DNA of 51,269 bases from Methanomassiliicoccaceae archaeon UBA421 (GTDB lineage Archaea > Thermoplasmatota > Thermoplasmata > Methanomassiliicoccales > Methanomethylophilaceae), in the NCBI GenBank assembly GCA_002498365.1, contig DAHB01000005.1, positions 291,945-343,213 on the forward strand. The letters run 5' to 3'. A model generated the notes under the pieces. It was not told the origin of the DNA and ran no database searches. It worked only from the letters and a program-made list of their open reading frames with translations. Made by a program: the position numbers and the translations under genes. Positions 24,314 to 33,100 of the stretch are shown in pieces (within the stretch, counting starts at the first letter, position 1; each line of letters opens with the position of its first letter).

Positions 24314-26408
24314 CTATCAGGACGGAGACATACAGACGGCCTGGGACGAGATATTCGGAACATTCGAACAGTACCGCATCGCGATCGCGAACATCGCCGC
24401 CGCATATCCCGATATAAAGAGCCTCGAGGTCCGTTATTCGGACATGGACACCTACGACACGGACTTCGCAATGTTCGTGCTAGATAATCCCGACAGGTGC
24501 CTGAAGATAGGACAGGACTGCGTGCATTCGCTGATGCCCCCCTCCTGGGACGGCAAGGACAGGATAAACCTGAGGGTCGTGGGCCTTCCCAGGGACGCCA
24601 AGGTGGACATCCGTCGCCTAAGGGCAAAGAATCTGGGTAAACTGGTGGCCGTCGAAGGGCTCGTGAGGAAGGTCACTACCGTCAGGCCGAGGATGACCCA
24701 TGCTCTTTTCAATTGTGCCAGATGCGGAGCGGAGCAGTGGGTGTCCCAGAAGGGGATGCTCCTCAACGAACCCATGATGTGCGTCAACCCGGACGGCAGC
24801 TGCAACAAACAGTCAACACGTTTCATTCTAAACGATAAGGAATCCAAGTACATCGACACCCAGAAGATCGAGATCCAGGAGAGCCCCGAAGGACTGAGGG
24901 GAGGAGCGCAGCCGGAAAGGCTGGCCGGATTCCTGGAGGACGACATATCCGGAGCGGTCACCGCCGGAAACCGCGTTACCATGAACGGCATCATACGATC
25001 CGTCGAGAAGCCCGACAGGGACAAGTCCACAGTCTTCGACATTTACATGGACATTCTTTCCATCGAGTTCGAGCAGCATGAGTATGACGAGATCCAGATA
25101 ACCGATGCGGACGAGAAGAGGATACTGGAGATGTCCAAGGACCCAGAGCTTTTCCGCCAGATAGTTGCTTCGATATCGCCGACGATCTACGGCCTGGACG
25201 AGGTCAAAGAGGCTCTGGCGCTGCAGCTTTTCGGCGGGTGCCACAAGGATATGGACGACGGGACCTCGATAAGGGGAGATATGCACGTCCTTCTTATCGG
25301 AGACCCCGGAGTGGCGAAGTCCCAGCTGCTCAGATACATGAGCAGTCTGGCCCCCAGGGGCATATACGCGTCGGGCAAATCGGCCAGCGCCGCCGGTCTG
25401 ACAGCGGCTGCCGTGAAGGACGACTTCGGAGACGGAAGATGGACCCTGGAGGCCGGCGCCCTCGTTCTCGCCGATAAGGGCCTGGCATGCATCGACGAGC
25501 TTGACAAGATGACCACACAGGACAGGTCGTCGCTGCACGAGGCCATGGAGTCTCAGAAGATATCGGTGGCAAAGGCGGGGATAACCGCGACCCTCCAATG
25601 CAGATGCTCGATGCTGGCGGCCGCAAATCCCAAATACGGCAGGTTCGAGGACAACGATACCATCACCAACCAGATCGAACTGCCGCCCGCCCTCATGTCC
25701 CGTTTCGACATGATATTCGTGCTCACGGACAGGCCGGACAAGAAGAAGGACAGGGACATCACCGAACATATTCTGAAGGCCCACCGCCGCGGGCAGGCGA
25801 GGATGATAAAGGAAGGAATGGACCTGCAGGGCGTAGACGCAGGGCTGATCCTGGAGTCCACAGAGGACATCTGCCCGCACTTCGACATGGAGACCCTGAG
25901 AAAGTACGTTGCGTATTCCAAGCGCATCACTCCCGTGATGACCGACGAGGCCGCCCGCATAATCGAGGAGAGCTATCTGGAGATCAGGAAGATGGGAGAG
26001 GGGCAGAACAAGTCGGTCCCCATCACCGCCAGGCAGCTGGAGGCATACGTGCGTCTGTCGGAGGCTTCGGCGAGGATGAGACTGAGCTACGTCGTCACCG
26101 ACGCGGACGCCAACCGTGCAGTCGACATGGTGGAGTTCTATCTGGGCAAGATCGCCGCACCCGACGGCGGCCAGTGGGACATCGACAGAGTGGCCACCGG
26201 CGTGTCCAAGAAGGACAGGGACACCGTGAAGATAATACGCGACATAGTGGACGAGTTCGGAGCCGACACCGGGATGTCCGCAGAAGAGATACTCAAACAT
26301 GCCATCTCCCAGGGCGTTTCGAAGGATGAGACGCTGAAAGTGATAAAGAAGATACACGAGGCCGGAGATTTCTACTCTCCGATGGCCGGAGTTTACAAGA
26401 GGGCCTGA
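24306..26408 (+). CDS. mcm: Replicative minichromosome maintenance helicase MCM
   Basis: 700 aa, normal length. The N-terminal domain has an OB-fold with a zinc site (C137, C140, C159, C166). The AAA+ core has Walker A GDPGVAKS (332-339), Walker B ACIDELDKM (395-402), sensor Asn in AAANPKYG and arginine finger SRFD (R466). The C-terminal winged helix is at about 630-700. No intein. It unwinds DNA at the fork after loading by Orc1. It is the second gene of an operon wHTH-mcm-DUF424-NMD3; the next gene starts 2 nt after its stop. Confidence 0.98.
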   Translation: MVNYQDGDIQTAWDEIFGTFEQYRIAIANIAAAYPDIKSLEVRYSDMDTYDTDFAMFVLDNPDRCLKIGQDCVHSLMPPSWDGKDRINLRVVGLPRDAKVDIRRLRAKNLGKLVAVEGLVRKVTTVRPRMTHALFNCARCGAEQWVSQKGMLLNEPMMCVNPDGSCNKQSTRFILNDKESKYIDTQKIEIQESPEGLRGGAQPERLAGFLEDDISGAVTAGNRVTMNGIIRSVEKPDRDKSTVFDIYMDILSIEFEQHEYDEIQITDADEKRILEMSKDPELFRQIVASISPTIYGLDEVKEALALQLFGGCHKDMDDGTSIRGDMHVLLIGDPGVAKSQLLRYMSSLAPRGIYASGKSASAAGLTAAAVKDDFGDGRWTLEAGALVLADKGLACIDELDKMTTQDRSSLHEAMESQKISVAKAGITATLQCRCSMLAAANPKYGRFEDNDTITNQIELPPALMSRFDMIFVLTDRPDKKKDRDITEHILKAHRRGQARMIKEGMDLQGVDAGLILESTEDICPHFDMETLRKYVAYSKRITPVMTDEAARIIEESYLEIRKMGEGQNKSVPITARQLEAYVRLSEASARMRLSYVVTDADANRAVDMVEFYLGKIAAPDGGQWDIDRVATGVSKKDRDTVKIIRDIVDEFGADTGMSAEEILKHAISQGVSKDETLKVIKKIHEAGDFYSPMAGVYKRA

Positions 26409-26410
26409 AA

Positions 26411-26704
26411 ATGATAAGAGCCAGGATACACAGGCACGGCGAGGAGCGGATGCTCGCGGCATGCGACGAGGAGCTGATAGGCAAGACCTTCAGGGACGGG
26501 ACATCCAAGATAACGCTCACAGAGGTGTTCTACGGGAACGAACCGATCTCCGAGGAGACGCTTATCGAACGCATGGGCTCGGTCACAATAATGAACCTGT
26601 TCGGAGAAAGGGCGGTGGCCGCGGCCATCGCGGAAGGATACGTCTCGCCGGAGAATGTCATGGTCGTCGCCGGGATAAAGCACGCGCAGGTGGTGCTGAT
26701 ATGA
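26411..26704 (+). CDS. DUF424 protein
   Basis: 97-aa conserved archaeal protein (COG2412/DUF424). Recognised by CDEELIGKTFRDGTSKITL and SVTIMNLFGERAV near its middle. Function is not established; in many archaea it sits near translation or replication genes. Here it lies between mcm and NMD3, and its TGA overlaps the NMD3 ATG (ATGA), which points to a link with ribosome export-factor-like NMD3 or with MCM, though neither is demonstrated. Confidence 0.85.
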   Translation: MIRARIHRHGEERMLAACDEELIGKTFRDGTSKITLTEVFYGNEPISEETLIERMGSVTIMNLFGERAVAAAIAEGYVSPENVMVVAGIKHAQVVLI

Positions 26705-27729
26705 GGTTCTGCGTCAAATGCGGAAAGGACGTCGAGAAGACCATGGGCGGCCTGTGCACCGATTGCTATCTCGACGGCAGGAAGTTCACGGCCCTGCCCC
26801 ACCATGTGGACCTGGACGTCTGCGCGGTGTGCGGGGAGTACTATCTCGATAGGAAATGGGTACCTTCCGGCAAGAGGAAGGCCGCGGAAGATGCGGCCGT
26901 CGAGCAATTGGGAGTGCTCAACGGAGGTCGCGTAAAGTTCGTGGAGACCTTTTCCGAAGAGCAGGACCCGCGCATCTATGTCGTGAAGGTCATTTCCGAA
27001 CTGACGGTGCAGGACGTCGAGGTCGAGTCCGAGGCGTCGACCATAGTGAGGATCAAGAACACCGTGTGCAAGAGGTGCTCCAGGGTCCAGGGCAGCTACT
27101 ACGAATCGATCCTCCAGGTGCGTTCCGAGGAGAGGGCAGTGGACGAAGATACCGTGGTGAACATCGTCAATATGGTGATGAGCTATGTGGACCAGCAGTC
27201 CAAGGTCAACCGTCAGTACTTCGTATCTAAGGTGGAGAAGATGCACGGCGGCGTCGATTTCTATCTTTCGTCGATATCCCTGGGACGGACAATCGCCAAG
27301 ATGGTCTCCGACAAGTACAGCGGCGAGAACAAGGAGTCGGCGAAGCTTGTCGGCCGCACGGACGACGGCCAGGACATGTACCGCATAACATATCTGGTGC
27401 GCCTCCCCGAGTTCAAAGTCGGCGACGTGGTAATTTTCAATGGCAAGCACTACAAGCTCGCAAGGGTCTTCAGCACCGGAGGGCGCCTGCTGTCCCTTAA
27501 AGATTTCAAGGAGGTGACACTGCGCAGGTCGGACATGCCAACGCTGAAGGTGTACCGCAAAAGGTCCGAGCTGAAAGATGCGACGGTGGTCAGCGGAGGA
27601 TATCCGGAGGTCCAGGTCATGGACCCTCTGAACTTCTCGACGGTCGAGCTCATGGTCCCCGAGGGCGCGATGATCGGAGAGACGGTGAAGGTCACCGACA
27701 TCGACGGCGTGCTGTACTACGTTCCGTAA
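26701..27729 (+). CDS. NMD3-family ribosome assembly factor
   Basis: 342 aa. N-terminal treble zinc motifs: FCVKCGK ... LCTDCY, then CAVCGEYYL and later CKRCSRVQGSYYESILQVR, the family's signature. The C-terminal half holds the SH3/eIF5A-like domains (FKVGDVVIFNGKHYKLARV). Eukaryotic NMD3 binds the 60S subunit; archaeal homologs are thought to act in large-subunit maturation or quality control. The ATG at 26701 overlaps the DUF424 stop; a start further in is unlikely because the first CXXC would be lost. A five-T run follows the stop at 27733. Confidence 0.93.
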   Translation: MRFCVKCGKDVEKTMGGLCTDCYLDGRKFTALPHHVDLDVCAVCGEYYLDRKWVPSGKRKAAEDAAVEQLGVLNGGRVKFVETFSEEQDPRIYVVKVISELTVQDVEVESEASTIVRIKNTVCKRCSRVQGSYYESILQVRSEERAVDEDTVVNIVNMVMSYVDQQSKVNRQYFVSKVEKMHGGVDFYLSSISLGRTIAKMVSDKYSGENKESAKLVGRTDDGQDMYRITYLVRLPEFKVGDVVIFNGKHYKLARVFSTGGRLLSLKDFKEVTLRRSDMPTLKVYRKRSELKDATVVSGGYPEVQVMDPLNFSTVELMVPEGAMIGETVKVTDIDGVLYYVP

Positions 27730-27760
27730 ACGTTTTTCAGTACCTCCCCCATGCGCCTGC

Positions 27761-28630
27761 ATGATCAAACTCCCCGAGCCTCTGGAAGACGTCGTGTTCA
27801 ATCTGCTGAAGGCCTCCAACACCAAACTGCCGCCCGATGTGGGATGGGCCCTGGAAGCCGCCGCGGGATGGGAATCCGACCCCACGGCGTATTCCCAGTT
27901 AGGAGCGATAATGGATAACGTCCGCAAGGCCGAGTTCCTTTCCCGCCCCATGTGCCAGGACACAGGAATTCCTGTATTTTTCGTCAAGGGGAAGTTCGAC
28001 TCTTCCATGGTCGGCGCGATAGAAAGAGGGATAGCCAGGGCAACGAAGGAGATACCTCTGAGGCCAAACACGGTGGACCCCCTGACCCGCGAGAACCACG
28101 GCGACAACCTCGGCGAAGGCATGCCCATAGTCCACTTCGTCCCCACCGACGACGATTTCACGGAGATAACGGTCATGCCGAAGGGCGCGGGCTCGGAGAA
28201 CATGACCCGCCTGGCGATGCTCAACCCGTCGGACGGGGAGGGGGGCGTCATGAAAACGATAATAGACGCCGTGCTCGACGCGGGAGGACGGCCCTGTCCT
28301 CCCGGGATAATCGGAGTGGGCATCGGCGGAACATCTGAAAAGTGCGTTTCCATGGCAAAGGAGGCGTTGCTCCTGCCTGTGGGAGAAGACAATCCCGACC
28401 CCGATCTCAGGAAGATGGAGGAGGAGATATTCGTGAAACTGAACGAAAGCGGCCTGGGCCCAATGGGCCTCGGAGGCGCCACAACGGTCCTCGGCGTGAG
28501 GATCAAGAAGGCCGCCTGCCACACCGCCAGCCTTCCGGTGGCGGTAAGCATAGGATGCTGGGCAAACCGCAGGGCGACCGCAAGGGTGACCTCTGACAAG
28601 GTGGAGTACACCCAGGGGGTGTTCAGGTGA
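27761..28630 (+). CDS. fumA: Fumarate hydratase class I, alpha subunit
   Basis: 289 aa, iron-sulfur hydratase subunit of the two-gene class I fumarase/tartrate dehydratase family. The three cluster cysteines are in MCQDTGIP (C65), GGTSEKC (C195) and KKAACHTA (C253). GLGPMGLGGATT is also characteristic. Most methanogens use it to make malate/fumarate in an incomplete TCA cycle; tartrate dehydratase cannot be fully excluded from sequence alone. Its stop overlaps the start of the beta subunit (GTGA). Confidence 0.93.
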   Translation: MIKLPEPLEDVVFNLLKASNTKLPPDVGWALEAAAGWESDPTAYSQLGAIMDNVRKAEFLSRPMCQDTGIPVFFVKGKFDSSMVGAIERGIARATKEIPLRPNTVDPLTRENHGDNLGEGMPIVHFVPTDDDFTEITVMPKGAGSENMTRLAMLNPSDGEGGVMKTIIDAVLDAGGRPCPPGIIGVGIGGTSEKCVSMAKEALLLPVGEDNPDPDLRKMEEEIFVKLNESGLGPMGLGGATTVLGVRIKKAACHTASLPVAVSIGCWANRRATARVTSDKVEYTQGVFR

Positions 28631-29184
28631 TACTGGTCTCCCCCCTCGACGAGAAGACGGTCAGATCCCTGAGGCTCGGCGATACCGTGTATGTCAAAGG
28701 CCCGGTCATAACAGGCAGGGACGAGATGCACAAGAGGGCTCTGGAAAAGGCCCGGTCGGGAGAAGACGTCCCGGAAGAGATATTCGGCTCGGTGCTGTAC
28801 CACTGCGGCCCGATCATGGTCCAGCGCGGCGAAAAATGGATGCCCGTGTCGGCGGGCCCGACCACCAGCGCCAGAATGAACTCCCTGGAACCGGAGATGA
28901 TCGAAAGGTTCGGGATCAGGGCCATCATAGGCAAAGGCGGCATGTCCCGGGAGGTAGGGGAGGCGATGAAGAAGCACGGATGCGTCTATCTCGCCGCCGT
29001 AGGAGGTACGGCCGTATCCCTGGCCGAAGGCCTGGGAGAGAGCAAAGGTTCGGAATGGAGCGACCTTGGCATGGCCGAGGCGATATGGAAGTTCGACGCC
29101 GAGAGACTGGGCCCGCTGATCGTAGCCATGGACGCCGACGGCGGGAACCTTTACGAGGATGTCCGCGGGAACCTTAAGCGCTGA
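28627..29184 (+). CDS. fumB: Fumarate hydratase class I, beta subunit
   Basis: 185 aa, the C-terminal half of class I fumarase as a separate subunit. It has the LRLGDTVYVKGPVITGRDEMHKR start, the YHCGPIM motif, GPTTSARM, and the IIGKGGMS loop of the family. It starts at a GTG overlapping the alpha-subunit stop, so the two subunits are made by coupled translation in equal amounts. Convergent with the next, leftward gene, with only a single base between the two stop codons. Confidence 0.93.
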   Translation: MILVSPLDEKTVRSLRLGDTVYVKGPVITGRDEMHKRALEKARSGEDVPEEIFGSVLYHCGPIMVQRGEKWMPVSAGPTTSARMNSLEPEMIERFGIRAIIGKGGMSREVGEAMKKHGCVYLAAVGGTAVSLAEGLGESKGSEWSDLGMAEAIWKFDAERLGPLIVAMDADGGNLYEDVRGNLKR

Positions 29185-30009
29185 TCAGTCCTCGTCGTCC
29201 ACTATCTTCAGCCTGCCGTGATGTCTCCTTACATAGACCACGTAGGCGGTCACGACTATCAGAAGGATGCCCGCGATGAAAAGGCCCACCAGGGTGAAAA
29301 GGTGCGGCAGGTCGAGGCCCCAATAGGTCTGCTCCGGCGTCTTCACAAGCTGAAAGTCGCACGTCTCAGAGCTGCTGGCCGTACCCGTTCCAACCGTGAT
29401 GTCTTCCTTGATCGCTTCTTCGAAACCGCCGCGCTTGACCGTCACGGTGTAAGTCCCGGGCTCGCATTCGATCAGATATTTTCCGTCGGAATCGGTCGTA
29501 TCGGTCCCGGCCACAGAACCGTTGCTCCTCAGAAGGGAAACGGTCGCGCCCGGAATCAGCTCCGACCCGTATTTCACGGTCCCCACGACCGTCATGTTCT
29601 TGCCCATGGTGTACTCGAACACGGCGTCGACCTCGCCAAGATCGAAGGTCGTGCCGGATATGGCATAGTCCTCGAGGACTACATCGTCGCATATCATCAT
29701 CAGGGGGTCTTTCTTGTAGGTTATCTTCACGATATTGGCGATGGAATCGTCGTAAGTCCCTGGCAGAACGACCGTGAAACCGCCGTCGGAACCCGACGTC
29801 ACGGTCCCAGAGACCCCGACGCCGGTATCTCCGGCATCCCACTCGAGACGGACATCCGCTCCGGTCAGAGGATTTCCGTCGCTGTCCCGGGCCACTCCCG
29901 TGAAGGTCACATCGCCGGCCGCATAGGCTTCGTCGACGCTCAGCGCCAGTCCCGCAAGGGGCAGGACCAGAACCGCGATCAGGAGCAAAGCTGCGATCCG
30001 ACTTTTCAT
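29185..30009 (-). CDS. Exported, membrane-anchored protein with two carboxypeptidase-regulatory-like domains
   Basis: 274 aa. A signal peptide (MKSRIAALLLIAVLVLPLAG..., likely cut after AYA) is followed by two Ig-like repeats: VTFTGVARDSDGNPLTGADV at ~35-115 and MTVVGTVKYGSELIPGATVSL at ~155-225, each with the GTYTVTV-like ending typical of CarboxypepD_reg domains. A C-terminal helix (LFTLVGLFIAGILLIVVTAY) and basic tail anchor it, leaving the domains outside. The reading frame is open farther upstream, but only this ATG gives a proper signal peptide. Function unknown; likely cell-surface binding or structural. Confidence 0.75.
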   Translation of the reverse strand: MKSRIAALLLIAVLVLPLAGLALSVDEAYAAGDVTFTGVARDSDGNPLTGADVRLEWDAGDTGVGVSGTVTSGSDGGFTVVLPGTYDDSIANIVKITYKKDPLMMICDDVVLEDYAISGTTFDLGEVDAVFEYTMGKNMTVVGTVKYGSELIPGATVSLLRSNGSVAGTDTTDSDGKYLIECEPGTYTVTVKRGGFEEAIKEDITVGTGTASSSETCDFQLVKTPEQTYWGLDLPHLFTLVGLFIAGILLIVVTAYVVYVRRHHGRLKIVDDED

Positions 30010-30106
30010 GGCATGAACATTGTATGTGCAGATATAATCCTTTTTTGCTCCGAAAGAAGAAAGATAAATACGGTGTAACACTAAGGACAAGGGATTGGGC
30101 TTCGCA

Positions 30107-33100
30107 ATGATAGAGAGATCTAATACGGTGTATACTAAGGAAGAGGTCATGGGCGTCATGGAGCCTCTGATTTCCACATGGTTCGAGGAGAGGTTCGACG
30201 GCCTCACAGAACCGCAGGCCAAGGCCATACCGCTCATTCACCAGAGGAAGAACGTGCTTGTGTCTTCCCCCACGGGTTCGGGTAAGACGCTGACGGCGTT
30301 CACAAGCATCATCAACGAGCTCACAAAGTATGCCAGGGCGGGGACGCTGGAGGAGAGGATTTATTGCATCTACATATCGCCGCTCAAGGCGCTGGCCAAC
30401 GATGTCAACCGAAATCTCAACGAACCGCTGGACCAGATGGCACAGGTCGCCGCCGATAACGGCTTCGAGCCCCCGGGCATAAGGGTCGCCGTCCGTTCCG
30501 GGGACACCCCCCAGAACGAGAGGCAGAAGATGTCCCGCCACCCTCCCCACATCCTGATAACCACGCCCGAATCCCTGGCCCTTGTGATATCGGCGCCCAA
30601 GTTCAGGGAGAGCCTGAAAAAAGTTGAATGGGTAATATTGGACGAGATACACGACATCTGCGATTCGAAGAGGGGCGCGTTCCTCTCACTAACATTGGAG
30701 AGGCTCAAGGACTGGTGCGAGACGGATTTCTCGCGCATCGGACTGTCTGCAACCCTCGCCCCCATGGAGGCGATCGCGGGATACCTGGTCGGTAACAACA
30801 ACGACGGCTCGGTCAGGGACGTCACGATAGTGGAATCAGATTCGAAGAAGCAGCTGGACCTACGGGTGATATGCCCTTCTGCCGACATGACGGCCCTGTC
30901 GTCGGAGATGGTCAACTCGATGATGTACGACCAGCTCAAGGAGCTCATCGATGGCCACGAGACAACTCTGGTGTTCACAAACACCCGTTCAGGGGCGGAG
31001 AGCGTTGTGTACAAGCTAAAGGAGCGCGGGCTTGAGAACATCGAGGTCCACCACAGCTCCCTGGGAAGGGAGACGAGGCTCGATGTGGAGGAGCGGCTCA
31101 AGAGGGGGGAGATCAAATGCGTGGTATCCTCGACGTCCCTGGAACTGGGGATAGACATAGGTTCCGTGGACCTCGTTTGCCAGATCGGCTCCCCCAAATC
31201 GGTGGCCAAGGGCCTTCAGAGGATCGGCCGCAGCGGCCACAGCTTCGGACAGGTGGCCAAGGGCCGCCTCCTGGTCTTCGACCCCGACGACCTGGTGGAA
31301 TGTGCCGTCATGTGCCGCGCCGCCCATCGCGGCGACATAGACCGCGTCGGAATACCCGAGAACTGCCTGGACGTCCTCGCCCAGGCTATCATAGGGATGA
31401 GCCTGGACAGCAGATGGGACGTGGACGCCGCATTCCGTCTGGTAAAGGGGTCTTATTGCTACAGGAACCTGACCAAGGAAGAGTTCCTCAGCGATCTGAG
31501 ATATCTAGGCAGCCGCGACGACTTCGAGGGCGTGTATTCGAAGATATGGTTCGACGAGGACGAGAACCAGTTCGGCAGGAAGAAGGGGGCCCGGATGATC
31601 TACTACCTCAACCTGGGCACGATCCCGGAAGAGGCCAACTACAAAGTGGTCACCGGCCACGGTTCCATCGCGGGCGAGCTTTCCGAAAAGTTCGTCGAGA
31701 GGCTCTCTCCGAGGGACGTCTTCGTGTTGGGCGGGCGGTCCTTCGAGTTCGTAAGGTCCAAGGGCATGACCGCATTCGTCAAGGAGGCCACGGGGAGGAA
31801 GCCCACGGTGCCGTCGTGGGCGGGCGAGATGCTCCCCCGGAGCTTCGATCTTTCAATGGACATCGCCAAGTTCAGGAAGGAGATGTCCGAACGCTTGGAA
31901 TCCGACACGGGAACGCTGATTTCGGGGATGTCGGAGGACCTGGACATAGACGAGGGTTCCGCGAGGAGCATAGTATCGTACTTCAGGGAGCAGAAGGCGG
32001 TAGCCGGTTTTATCCCCGACTCGGAAAAACTGGCAATCGAGGAGTATATCGACCCGTCCGGAAATCAGAGGCTGGTCTTCCATTTCCCCTTCGGGAGGAG
32101 GGTCAACGACGCGCTTTCCCGCGGATACGCATACCGCCTCACGAACGTCCTGGGAACCAATGTTTCGGTCACGGTCTCCGACGATAACTTCATGATCGGG
32201 ACATCGCGTAAGGTCGAAACGCACAAGATTCCGGGGATGCTGAAATCCAAGGACATCGAGCAGATACTTCGCAAGGCGATAAAGGACTCGGAGATATTCA
32301 AACTCAGGTTCAGACACACAGCGTCCCGCAGCTTCATGATCCTCAGGAACTACATGGGCCGCTCCATCTCAGTGAACAGGCAGCAGATACGTTCGTCCTA
32401 TCTCCTCGATGAGCTCGGCAACATGGATAACATGCCCGTCATCGAGGAAACGTACAGGGAGATAATGGAGGACGACATGGACATCCGAAACGCGGAGCAT
32501 GTCCTCAGGCTGATCGAAGAGGGGAAGATGAAGGTCGAGACCGTGGCGTACACGGGGACCCCCTCGCCGTTCGCCCACAGCGCCATAATCTCAAGCTTCT
32601 CCGACATAGTGCTGATGGAGGACCGCTCCGCCCTGCTGAGGGAGTTGCACCGCAAGGTCCTCTACCGCGCGCTGGGAGATGCGGTCAAAGAGTTCGAGTT
32701 CGACGAGGACCAGATCGTCCCCTACTTCCGGGAGAAGATCGGTCGCATTCAGACCAAGGAGGACATCGTCCCGATGCTCATGCGCACAGGTCCTCTTCAG
32801 GCGCTCCGCGAGCGCGGAAGGAACATCTACGCATATTCGGACGAAGACAAGAAGACCGTGGACAAATGGATAAGGGAGTTGCTTTCCGAGGGGAGGATCG
32901 GCTCGGTCTTCATGGACGACCCATACGTCATGGCGGCCGAGGAGGTACCCTTCTACGCGGCGGCCACCGCCAAGGAGCGCGAGATGACGGAGATCGACGC
33001 CAAGGTCCTGGAAGAAGTCACGACGGACACGCCCATCAACCGGATATCCGAGTCCTTGGAGGTCAGCGAGGACATGGTCTACCGTTCGATCAGGAAGCTG

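Noticed and set aside
26530..28977. Minus-strand open frame of 815 codons opposite NMD3 and fumarase
   Set aside because: Spans several unrelated genes with no domain content; the plus strand encodes complete NMD3 and fumarase subunits.
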